From Xenophilus azovorans DSM 13620 (GTDB lineage: Bacteria; Pseudomonadota; Gammaproteobacteria; Burkholderiales; Burkholderiaceae_C), in contig NZ_JQKD01000026.1 of assembly GCF_000745855.1 (NCBI RefSeq), positions 1 to 64,000 of the forward strand: DNA of 64,000 nt, given 5' to 3'. The translations under genes and the position numbers were made by a program. Under the pieces are notes generated by a model. It saw only the letters and a program-made list of their open reading frames with translations. It searched no databases and had not been told where the DNA came from. Shown piece by piece: positions 55,333-63,206 of the stretch (position 1 is the first letter of the stretch; the number at the start of each line of letters is the position of its first letter).

Positions 55333-56931
55333 ATGCGAATTGCAGGCCGTCGGCGTTTCTTGAATCCCGCGATGCTCGCGCTGGCCGCAGCCGCCACCGG
55401 CGCCGCCATGGGCGCGGCGCAAGCCAGGGACCTGGTGGTGGCGCTGAAGACCGAGCCCACGTCGATGGACCCGCAGTACCACGCGCTGACGCCGAACATC
55501 CAGTTGTCGCAGACGCTGTTCGACCCGCTGGTGTGCGGCGACGCCGACCTGGTGCCCAAGCCCTGCGTGGCCGAGTCCTGGAAGGCCGACGGCAAGGTGT
55601 GGACCTTCAAGCTGCGGCCCAACGTGAAGTTCTCCGATGGCAGCCCGCTGACGGCGGACGACGTCGTGTTCACGCTCAACCGCGTGCCCAAGGTGCCCAA
55701 CAGCCCGTCGTCCTTCAAGGTCTACCTGCAGAAGGTGGAGAAGGTGGAGGCGGTCGATCCGCTCACGGTGCGCATCACCACCTCCGAGCCCTATCCGCTG
55801 CTGGCGATCAACATGGTCGGCCTGCCCATCATGTCGGCCAAGGCCATGGCCGGCAGCGCGCCCGAGGGCAAGACCACCACCGAGCTGAACTCGGGCAACG
55901 GCCTGGTCGGCGCCGGCCCCTACAAGTTCGTGTCGTGGAAGCGCGGCGCCGAGATCGTGTTCGAGCGCAACCCGCACTACTGGGGCCCCAAGCCGGCCTG
56001 GGACAAGGTCATCTACCGGCCCATCAGCAACCCGGCCGCGCGCGTGGCCGCGCTGCTGGCCGGCGACGTGGACCTGATCGAGGACCCGCCGACCGACGAC
56101 CTGGAGCGGCTCAAGAAGGACTCGAAGCTGCACGTCGAGACCAAGGCCTCCAACCGCGTCATCTACGTCGCGCTCGACCAGCACGGCGCGCCGTCGCCCG
56201 GCATCACCGACACCGGCGGCAAGAACCCGCTGCTGGACAAGCGCGTGCGCGAGGCGCTGTCGCTGGCGATCGACCGCGACGCGCTGGTGGCGCGCACCAT
56301 GGGCGGCGTGGCCACCGCGGCGGCGCAACTGCTGCCCTACCCGATGTTCGGCGCCAGCGACAAGCTGACCAAGGCCGCCAAGGCCGATCCGGAAAAGGCC
56401 AAGGCGCTGCTGAAGGAGGCCGGCTACCCCAACGGCTTCACGATGGTCCTGGGCGCGCCCAACGGCCGCTACATCAACGACAGCAAGGTCGCGCAGACGC
56501 TCGCGGCGATGTGGACGCGCGTCGGCGTGAAGACCACCATCGACTCCAACGCACCGGCTGTGTTCTTCAAGAACCGCGATGCCTACGCCTACAGCGCCTA
56601 CCTGGCCGGCTGGGGCACGGCCACGGGCGAGATGTCCAACACGCTCAACTCCCTGCTGGTCACGCCCGACAAGGACAGGGGCGTGGGCACCACCAACCGC
56701 AGCCGCTATTCCAACCCCGAGATGGACAAGCTGGTCGAAAGCTCCGCGGCCATGATGAACGACGGCGCCCGCGCCGCGGCGCTGGCGCGCGCCAGCGAGA
56801 TCGCGATGGCCGACTTCGCCATGCTGCCGATCCACTTCGAGCACTCGGTGTGGGCGATGAAGAAGAACGTGCGCTTCCAGGGCCGGGCCGACCAGCAGAC
56901 GATGGTCCAGTACGCCACTCAGGCCAACTGA
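55333..56931 (+). CDS. ABC transporter substrate-binding protein (peptide/nickel family 5)
   Basis: A 532-residue periplasmic binding protein of the DppA/OppA type. It has an N-terminal signal (RRRFLNPAMLALAAAATGAA, cleavage near AQA-RD) and begins DLVVALKTEPTSMDPQYHAL. Family 5 marks are VWTFKLRPNVKFSDGSPLTA with DDVVFTLNR, and AGPYKFVSWKRGAEIVFERN. It would deliver short peptides or acylated amino acids to the two permeases that follow. GGAGAA precedes the ATG. It heads a seven-gene run with two hydrolases. Confidence 0.92.
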   Translation: MRIAGRRRFLNPAMLALAAAATGAAMGAAQARDLVVALKTEPTSMDPQYHALTPNIQLSQTLFDPLVCGDADLVPKPCVAESWKADGKVWTFKLRPNVKFSDGSPLTADDVVFTLNRVPKVPNSPSSFKVYLQKVEKVEAVDPLTVRITTSEPYPLLAINMVGLPIMSAKAMAGSAPEGKTTTELNSGNGLVGAGPYKFVSWKRGAEIVFERNPHYWGPKPAWDKVIYRPISNPAARVAALLAGDVDLIEDPPTDDLERLKKDSKLHVETKASNRVIYVALDQHGAPSPGITDTGGKNPLLDKRVREALSLAIDRDALVARTMGGVATAAAQLLPYPMFGASDKLTKAAKADPEKAKALLKEAGYPNGFTMVLGAPNGRYINDSKVAQTLAAMWTRVGVKTTIDSNAPAVFFKNRDAYAYSAYLAGWGTATGEMSNTLNSLLVTPDKDRGVGTTNRSRYSNPEMDKLVESSAAMMNDGARAAALARASEIAMADFAMLPIHFEHSVWAMKKNVRFQGRADQQTMVQYATQAN

Positions 56932-56975
56932 GCCCCTAGGGGGCGGCGGCCTGCCGCGCGCCCCGGCTTCCCGCG

Positions 56976-57953
56976 ATGCTTACTTTCATCATCCGGCGCC
57001 TGCTGCAGGCCCTGCTGGTCATGGCCGTGATGTCGGGGCTGGTGTTCGTCGGCCTGTACGTGGTCGGCGACCCGGTCTCGATGATGGCCAGCCCTGAGGC
57101 CACTGAACTGGACCGCGAGGAGATCCGCCGCAACTTCGGCCTGGACCGGCCGCTGCTGGAACAGTACGCGGTGTTCATGTCGCACGCCCTGCGGCTGGAC
57201 TTCGGCCGCAGCTTCCTCACCGGGCAGCCGGCCATGGGCCTGATCCTCGAGCGCATGCCGGCCACGCTGGAGCTGGCCTGCGTGGCCATGCTGATGGCGC
57301 TGCTGGTGGGCGTGCCGCTGGGCATCTGGGCCGGGCTCAAGCCCACGGCCTGGAGCACGCGCGGCATCATGACCGGCTCGGTGCTGGGCTTCTCGCTGCC
57401 CAACTTCTGGGTCGGGCTGATGCTGATCATGGTGTTCGCCGTGTACCTGGGCTGGCTGCCGGCCAGCGGGCGCGGCCAGGTGGCGCAGCTCGGGCCGCTG
57501 TCGCTGAGCATCCTGACGCTGGACGGCTGGTCGCGCATCCTGCTGCCGGCGCTGACCATCGCCATGGCCAAGTGCGCGCTGATCATCCGCGTGACCCGCG
57601 CCGCCACGCGCGAGGCGCTGCCCATGGACTACATCAAGTTCGCGCAGGCCAAGGGCCTTCGGTGGGGGCGCATCCTGCGCGTGCACCTGCTCAAGAACAT
57701 CCTGATCCCGATCGTCACCGTGTTCGGGCTGGAGTTCGGGCAGGTGGTGGCCTTCGCGGTGGTGACCGAGACCATCTTCGCCTGGCCCGGCATGGGCAAG
57801 CTGCTGCTCGACTCCATCATCACGCTCGACCGCCCGGTGGTGGTGGCCTACCTGATCCTGATCGTGTTCTTCCTGGTGATGGTGAACCTGCTGGTGGACA
57901 TCCTCTACTCGGTGCTCGATCCGCGCGTGCGGCTGCAGGAGGCGAAGGCATGA
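56976..57953 (+). CDS. ABC transporter permease (DppB-like)
   Basis: A 325-residue membrane permease. The N-terminus MLTFIIRRLLQALLVMAVMS is the DppB-type first span with its arginines. The periplasmic loop leads to five more spans, and the EAA loop that meets the ATPase reads EALPMDYIKFAQAKGLRWGR. VTETIFAWPGMGKLLLDSII is the conserved C-terminal segment. It pairs with the next permease, whose ATG overlaps its stop by 4 nt. Confidence 0.93.
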   Translation: MLTFIIRRLLQALLVMAVMSGLVFVGLYVVGDPVSMMASPEATELDREEIRRNFGLDRPLLEQYAVFMSHALRLDFGRSFLTGQPAMGLILERMPATLELACVAMLMALLVGVPLGIWAGLKPTAWSTRGIMTGSVLGFSLPNFWVGLMLIMVFAVYLGWLPASGRGQVAQLGPLSLSILTLDGWSRILLPALTIAMAKCALIIRVTRAATREALPMDYIKFAQAKGLRWGRILRVHLLKNILIPIVTVFGLEFGQVVAFAVVTETIFAWPGMGKLLLDSIITLDRPVVVAYLILIVFFLVMVNLLVDILYSVLDPRVRLQEAKA

Positions 57954-58876
57954 GCGAACCTGCTGTGCTCACGGCCGATGCGGCGCCCGTGCCGCCGAAG
58001 CCCGAGACGCCCTGGCAGCGCCTGCGCCGCGAGTTCCTGGCCAACCGGCTGGCGGTGCTGGGCCTGGTGCTGCTGGTCGCCACTGTCCTCGTGGCGGTGC
58101 TGGCGCCCTGGATCGCGCCGCAGGACCCGTACGACATCGGCAAGCTGGACATCTTCGATTCCAAGCTGCCGCCGGGCAGCCGGAGCGCCGACGGCGCGAT
58201 CACCTACTGGCTGGGCACCGACGGCCAGGCGCGCGACCTGCTCTCGGCCATCTTCTACGGCCTGCGCACCAGCCTGGTGGTGGGCGGCGTCTCGGTGCTG
58301 GCGGCGCTGGCCATCGGCAGCGTGGTCGGGCTGGTGGCGGCCTACTTCGGCGGCTGGGTCGATGCGCTCTTGATGCGCATCGTCGACATCCAGTTGTCCT
58401 TCCCCGCCATCCTGGTGGCGCTGATCCTGCTGGCCATCCTCGGCAAGGGCGTGGACAAGGTGATCATCGCCCTCATCATCGTGCAGTGGGCCTACTTCGC
58501 GCGCGCGGCGCGCGGCGCCGCGCTGGTGGAGCGGGCCAAGGAGTACGTGGAGGCGGCGCAGTGCATGTCGCTGGGCTGGCCGCGCGTGCTGATGCGCCAC
58601 ATGCTGCCCAACTGCATGCCGCCGCTGATCGTCATCGCCACCATCGACCTGGCGCACGCCATCGCGCTGGAGTCCACCTTGTCCTTCCTGGGCGTGGGCG
58701 TGCCGGTGACCGAGCCCTCGCTGGGCATGCTGATCTCCAACGGCTTCGAGTTCATGCTCTCGGGGCACTACTGGATCTCCTTCTTCCCCGGCATCGCGCT
58801 GGCGGTCGCGATCATCGGGCTGAACCTGGTCGGCGACCACCTGCGCGACCTGCTCAACCCGCACCATGCGCGCTGA
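57950..58876 (+). CDS. ABC transporter permease (DppC-like)
   Basis: A 308-residue permease of the DppC/OppC type. The cytoplasmic tail (WQRLRREFLANRLAVLGLVL) leads into span one. The OppC periplasmic segment YWLGTDGQARDLLSAIFYGL follows, and the EAA loop is VERAKEYVEAAQCMSLGWPR. The conserved ALESTLSFLGVGVPVTEPSL lies before the last spans. The ATG overlaps the previous stop, and the first ATPase gene starts 3 nt after its own stop codon. Together with the DppB-like protein it forms the membrane pore. Confidence 0.93.
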   Translation: MSEPAVLTADAAPVPPKPETPWQRLRREFLANRLAVLGLVLLVATVLVAVLAPWIAPQDPYDIGKLDIFDSKLPPGSRSADGAITYWLGTDGQARDLLSAIFYGLRTSLVVGGVSVLAALAIGSVVGLVAAYFGGWVDALLMRIVDIQLSFPAILVALILLAILGKGVDKVIIALIIVQWAYFARAARGAALVERAKEYVEAAQCMSLGWPRVLMRHMLPNCMPPLIVIATIDLAHAIALESTLSFLGVGVPVTEPSLGMLISNGFEFMLSGHYWISFFPGIALAVAIIGLNLVGDHLRDLLNPHHAR

Positions 58877-58879
58877 AGC

Positions 58880-59893
58880 ATGAGCCCCTCCGCCGCATCG
58901 TCTTCCCCCGTGCTGGCCGTCGAGGGCCTGTGCACGCACTTCTTCACCCACGGCGGCGTGGTCAAGGCGGTGGACGGCGTGGACCTGTCAGTCGACGCCG
59001 GCGAGGTGCTGGGGCTGGTGGGCGAATCGGGCTCGGGCAAGAGCATCACCGGCTTCTCGATCATCGGCCTGGTGGACGAGCCGGGGCGCATCGTGGCGGG
59101 CCAGATCCGCTACCTGGGCGAGCCGCTGGTGGGCGCCAGTGCGCAGCGGCTGCGGCAACTGCGGGGCAAGGAGATCGCGATGATCTTCCAGGACCCGATG
59201 ATGACGCTGAACCCGGTGCTGCGGGTCGACACGCAGATGATCGAGGCCATCCAGGCGCACGAGCGCGCCAGCCGTGCTGCCGCCCGCGCCCGCGCGCGGG
59301 AGGTGCTGGCGCAGGTCGGCATCCCGGCGCCCGACGAGCGCCTCGCGGCCTACCCGCACCAGCTCTCGGGCGGTATGCGCCAGCGGGTGGCGATCGCCAT
59401 CGCACTGCTCAACCGGCCGCGGCTGATCATCGCCGACGAGCCCACCACGGCGCTGGACGTGACCATCCAGGCGCAGATCCTGTACGAGGTGCAGAAACTG
59501 TGCCGCGACACCGGCACCGCCATGATCTGGATCTCGCACGACCTGGCCGTGGTGTCGGCGCTGGCCACGCGCATCGCCGTGATGTACGCCGGGCGCGTGG
59601 TCGAGAGCGGCCCCGCGGCCGAGGTGATCCGGCATCCGGCGCATCCGTACACGCGCGGGTTGATCGACTCCATCCCTTCGCGCGAGACGCACGGGCAACT
59701 GCTGCGCCAGATCCCCGGCATGACGCCCTCGCTGCTGCACCTGCCGCCCGGCTGCGCCTTCCATCCGCGCTGCGGCCGGGCCGACGCGCGCTGCCGCGAG
59801 GCGCCCGGCGTCACGTCCGCCGGCCCTGCCGACGCGGCGCCCGCGGACGTGCGCTGGCTGCGCTGCTGGCATCCGCTGGAGGAAGTGGCATGA
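58880..59893 (+). CDS. ABC transporter ATP-binding protein (DppD-like)
   Basis: A 337-residue ATPase of the oligo/dipeptide type. Walker A is GESGSGKSI near residues 50-58, the Q-loop region IFQDPMMTLNPVL, the signature LSGGMRQRVAIAIALL, Walker B LIIADEPTTALDVT and the H-loop WISHDLAVV. The C-terminal oligopeptide-transporter extension has HPYTRGLIDSIPS and a cysteine-containing loop (PGCAFHPRCGRADARCREAP) typical of DppD/OppD, which can bind an iron-sulfur cluster in homologues. Its stop overlaps the next ATPase gene by 4 nt. Confidence 0.94.
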   Translation: MSPSAASSSPVLAVEGLCTHFFTHGGVVKAVDGVDLSVDAGEVLGLVGESGSGKSITGFSIIGLVDEPGRIVAGQIRYLGEPLVGASAQRLRQLRGKEIAMIFQDPMMTLNPVLRVDTQMIEAIQAHERASRAAARARAREVLAQVGIPAPDERLAAYPHQLSGGMRQRVAIAIALLNRPRLIIADEPTTALDVTIQAQILYEVQKLCRDTGTAMIWISHDLAVVSALATRIAVMYAGRVVESGPAAEVIRHPAHPYTRGLIDSIPSRETHGQLLRQIPGMTPSLLHLPPGCAFHPRCGRADARCREAPGVTSAGPADAAPADVRWLRCWHPLEEVA

Positions 59894-60948
59894 GTGCCGA
59901 TGTTGTGACGGACGCAGCTCCCGCCGTAGCGGTCGAGGGCGACGCGCCCCTGCTGGAATTGCGCGGCCTGAGCAAGCGCTTCGAGCAGCCGCTGGACGTG
60001 GCCGCGCGCCTGGCCAACCTGCTGGGCGCGCGTCAGCGGGCCAGCGTGGTGCATGCCGTCAGCGACGTCGACCTCGCCGTGCGGCGCGGCGAAGTGGTGG
60101 GCGTGGTGGGCGAGTCCGGCTGCGGCAAGTCCACCCTGGGCCGGATGATCGCCGGCGTGATGCCGCCCTCCGCCGGCGAGCTGCGCTACCGCGGCCGGCG
60201 CGTGGCCGACATGGCGCCGCGCGAGCGCAAGGCCTATGCGCTGGGCGTGCAGATGATCTTCCAGAACCCGATGGCCTCGCTCAACCCGCGCATGCGGGTG
60301 CTGGACATCGTCGGCGAGGCGCCGGTGGTGCACGGCCTGGTGCCGGCGGCGCGCAAGGCCGAGCACGTGGCCCGGCTGCTGGAGCAGGTCGGGCTCGACC
60401 CGGACTACGCGCAGCGCTACCCGCACCAGTTCTCGGGCGGGCAGCGCCAGCGCATCGGCATCGCGCGCGCGCTGGCGCTGAAGCCTCAGCTCATCGTGTG
60501 CGACGAGGCGGTGGCGGCGCTGGACGTGTCGATCCAGGCCCAGGTGCTGAACCTGTTCCTGGCGCTGCGGCGCGAGCTGGACCTGACCTACCTCTTCGTC
60601 AGCCACAACCTGGGCGTAGTGGGGCACGTGTCGGACCGGGTGGTCATCATGTACCTGGGCCGCATCGTCGAGGAGGCGCCCACCGACGTGGTTTTCCGCG
60701 GGCCGCAGCACCCCTACACCCGCGCGCTGCTGGCCGAGCTGCCGACGCTCGATGCGCGGCGGCGCGACTACCGCCCGATCCAGGGCGAGCTGCCCTCGCC
60801 GCTGGCACCTCCGCCGGGCTGCGCCTTCCACCCGCGCTGCCCGCACGCCATGCCCCGCTGCCGGGTGGAGGCCCCGCTGCTGCGCCAGCGCGGCCCCGGC
60901 CACCGCAGCGCCTGCCATCTGGACGACACGCCGTCCATCGCATCGTGA
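59890..60948 (+). CDS. ABC transporter ATP-binding protein (DppF-like)
   Basis: A 352-residue partner ATPase. Walker A is GESGCGKSTLGRMIAG near residue 75, then IFQNPMASLNPRMRV, signature FSGGQRQRIGIARALA, and Walker B LIVCDEAVAALDVS, where the usual DEPVSALD reads DEAVAALD. The C-terminal extension again has HPYTRALLAELP and PPGCAFHPRCPHAMPRC. An insertion near residues 30-50 (LDVAARLANLLGARQRAS) is seen in some DppF proteins. Its stop overlaps the GTG start of the amidohydrolase gene by 4 nt. Confidence 0.94.
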   Translation: MSADVVTDAAPAVAVEGDAPLLELRGLSKRFEQPLDVAARLANLLGARQRASVVHAVSDVDLAVRRGEVVGVVGESGCGKSTLGRMIAGVMPPSAGELRYRGRRVADMAPRERKAYALGVQMIFQNPMASLNPRMRVLDIVGEAPVVHGLVPAARKAEHVARLLEQVGLDPDYAQRYPHQFSGGQRQRIGIARALALKPQLIVCDEAVAALDVSIQAQVLNLFLALRRELDLTYLFVSHNLGVVGHVSDRVVIMYLGRIVEEAPTDVVFRGPQHPYTRALLAELPTLDARRRDYRPIQGELPSPLAPPPGCAFHPRCPHAMPRCRVEAPLLRQRGPGHRSACHLDDTPSIAS

Positions 60949-61874
60949 ACCGCCCCATGACCCCTGCCGCCGACCCCTCCGCCGCCGTCCAGCGCGACGT
61001 GCCTGGCCCCTTCACGCCCTACACGCTGCGCCTGCCCGAAGCCGAGGCGCTGCCGCTGGTGTGCGACTCGCCGCACAGCGGCACCCGCTACCCGGCCGAC
61101 TTCGGCTTCGCGCTGCCCTTCGAGCTGCTGCGCAAGGGCGAGGACACCGACGTCCACGTCCTGTGGCAGGCGCTGCCGGGCGTCGGCGCCACGCTGCTCG
61201 CCGCCGAGTTCCCGCGCTCGTACATCGACCCGAACCGCGAGGTGGAGGACATCGACCCGGCCATGCTGGCCGAGCCCTGGCCCGGGCCGCTGCAGCCCAG
61301 CGAGAAGACGCGGCTGGGCATCGGCCTGATCTGGCGCGACGCCGGCAAGAACGGCCTGAACCCCATCTACCGGCGCAAGCTGGGCGTGGCCGAGGTGCGG
61401 CGGCGCATCGCCGACTACCACGCGCCCTACCACGCGGCCATGCGCGAGCAGATCGAGGGCGCCTACGCCCGCTTTGGCGCGGTGTGGCACCTGAACCTGC
61501 ACTCCATGCCTGCCGACTCGTACGAGAGCCTGGGCATCCGCACCGACAAGCCGCTGGCCGACTTCGTGCTCGGCGACCGCGACGGCACGACCGCGTCGCC
61601 GACCTTCACCGACGCGGTGGCGCAGGCGCTGCGCAAGCGGGGCTTCTCCGTGGCGCTCAACGACCCCTTCAAGGGCGTGGCGCTGATCGCCCGCCTGGGC
61701 CGCCCCGCCGAGCGCCGCCACAGCCTGCAGGTCGAGGTGCACCGCGGCCTGTACATGGACGAGGCCACGCGCGAGCGCAGCGCCGGCTTCAGCGCGCTGC
61801 AGGCCGCGTTAACCGAGGTGGCGCAGGAGCTGGCCGCCTTCGTCCGATCCGAACTGCCCGCCGGGAGCCGCTGA
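60945..61874 (+). CDS. N-formylglutamate amidohydrolase family protein
   Basis: A 309-residue zinc-dependent hydrolase of the N-formylglutamate amidohydrolase (HutG-like) family. Family marks are PLVCDSPHSGTRYPADFGFA at the N-terminus, FPRSYIDPNREVEDIDPAML, NPIYRRKLGVAEVRRRI and the metal segment VWHLNLHSMPADS. The GTG at 60945 overlaps the preceding ATPase stop (GTGA); an ATG 12 nt later is also possible. No histidine-degradation genes are nearby. Coupling to a peptide transporter suggests it removes acyl groups from imported N-acyl amino acids. Confidence 0.88.
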   Translation: MNRPMTPAADPSAAVQRDVPGPFTPYTLRLPEAEALPLVCDSPHSGTRYPADFGFALPFELLRKGEDTDVHVLWQALPGVGATLLAAEFPRSYIDPNREVEDIDPAMLAEPWPGPLQPSEKTRLGIGLIWRDAGKNGLNPIYRRKLGVAEVRRRIADYHAPYHAAMREQIEGAYARFGAVWHLNLHSMPADSYESLGIRTDKPLADFVLGDRDGTTASPTFTDAVAQALRKRGFSVALNDPFKGVALIARLGRPAERRHSLQVEVHRGLYMDEATRERSAGFSALQAALTEVAQELAAFVRSELPAGSR

Positions 61875-63092
61875 ATGACGTTGATCGCCGACATCGAGGC
61901 CGAGCAGGCCGCCTTCACCGCGCTGCGGCGCGACATCCACGCGCACCCGGAGCTGGCCTTCGAGGAGCACCGCACGTCCGAGCTGGTCGCCGCGCAGCTC
62001 GAGCAATACGGCCTGGAGGTGCACCGCGGCCTGGGCCGCACCGGGGTGGTCGGGGTGCTGCGCGGCACGGGGCAGCGCATCGAAGGCGCCGCCGAGCGCC
62101 GCCTCGGCCTGCGCGCCGACATGGACGCGCTGCCCATGCCCGAGCACAATCGCTTCGCCCACGCCTCGAAGCACCCGGGCCGCATGCACGGCTGCGGCCA
62201 CGACGGCCACACCACCATGCTGCTGGCGGCGGCCAAGCACCTCTCGCGGCACCGCGACTTCGCCGGCACGGTGCACTTCGTCTTCCAGCCGGCCGAGGAG
62301 GGCGGCAACGCCGGCGCCAAGGCCATGATCGACGACGGCCTGTTCGAGCGCTTCCCCTGCGACGAGATCTACGGCATGCACAACATGCCGGGCTTCGCGG
62401 CCGGCCACTTCGCCTTCCGCAAGGGGCCGGCGATGGCTTCCAGCAACCGCTTCGACATCACCGTGCGCGGCACCGGCGGCCATGCGGCGCAACCGCACAA
62501 GGCGGTCGACACCATCGTCATCGCGGCCGAGATGGTGGGCGTGCTGCAGACGCTGATCTCGCGCCACAAGAACCCGATCGACATCGCGGTGCTCAGCATC
62601 ACGCAGATCCACGCCGGCGACGCCTACAACGTGCTGCCCGGCGAGGCGGTGATCCGCGGCACCGTGCGCACCTTCAGCACCCAGGTGCTGGACGACATCG
62701 AGGACCAGATGCGCCGCGTGGCCGAGACGCTGCCGCAGGTGCACGGCGGCAGCGGCGAGCTGCATTTCCACCGCGCCTACCCGCCGCTGGTGAACTGGCC
62801 CGAGCCCACCGAGTTCGCAATGCAGGTGGCGCGCGAGGCCTTCGGCGCCGGGCGCGTGACGGCCGACACGCCGCAGCACGGCGGCGCGGAAGACTTTTCC
62901 TTCTACCTGGAGCGCGTGCCCGGCTGCTACCTGTTCCTGGGCAACGGCGAGGGCGCGCACCGCGAGTCGCCCTACGAGGGCATGGGCCCGTGCGAGCTGC
63001 ACAACCCCAACTACGACTTCAACGACGCGCTGCTCCCCATCGGCGCCAGCTACTGGGTGAAGCTGGTGCAGGCTTTTTTCAAGCGCGGCTGA
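61875..63092 (+). CDS. M20-family amidohydrolase (hippurate hydrolase type)
   Basis: A 405-residue M20D metallopeptidase/amidohydrolase. Metal ligands lie in MHGCGHDGHTTMLL, QPAEEGGNAGAKAMIDDG and the C-terminal TPQHGGAEDFSFYLERVPG. The dimerisation insert is around FDITVRGTGGHAAQPHKAVD. RRDIHAHPELAFEEHRTSEL is the typical N-terminus. Members split N-acyl amino acids such as hippurate or indole-acetyl-amino acids. Its ATG directly abuts the preceding stop codon, so import and two hydrolytic steps appear to be one operon. Confidence 0.93.
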   Translation: MTLIADIEAEQAAFTALRRDIHAHPELAFEEHRTSELVAAQLEQYGLEVHRGLGRTGVVGVLRGTGQRIEGAAERRLGLRADMDALPMPEHNRFAHASKHPGRMHGCGHDGHTTMLLAAAKHLSRHRDFAGTVHFVFQPAEEGGNAGAKAMIDDGLFERFPCDEIYGMHNMPGFAAGHFAFRKGPAMASSNRFDITVRGTGGHAAQPHKAVDTIVIAAEMVGVLQTLISRHKNPIDIAVLSITQIHAGDAYNVLPGEAVIRGTVRTFSTQVLDDIEDQMRRVAETLPQVHGGSGELHFHRAYPPLVNWPEPTEFAMQVAREAFGAGRVTADTPQHGGAEDFSFYLERVPGCYLFLGNGEGAHRESPYEGMGPCELHNPNYDFNDALLPIGASYWVKLVQAFFKRG

Positions 63093-63120
63093 GCGTGTCC
63101 CCGGTGGCTCATACGACAGT

Positions 63121-63180
63121 CCGGTCACGCTGAGCTTGTCGAAGCGTCGCGCGAGGCTTCGACAAGCTCAGCCTGAACGG
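63121..63180. repeat. REP-like inverted repeat
   Basis: Two 25-nt arms (63121-63145 and 63156-63180) are complementary at 23 of 25 positions, the inner 17 perfectly (GCTGAGCTTGTCGAAGC), around a 10-nt loop. The core resembles intergenic repeats scattered through many proteobacterial genomes. It lies in the 114-nt gap between the convergent amidohydrolase and CorC-like genes. It appears only once in this window. Confidence 0.75.
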
Positions 63181-63206
63181 TGTGTGTCGATTGAACGCGA
63201 ATCCGG

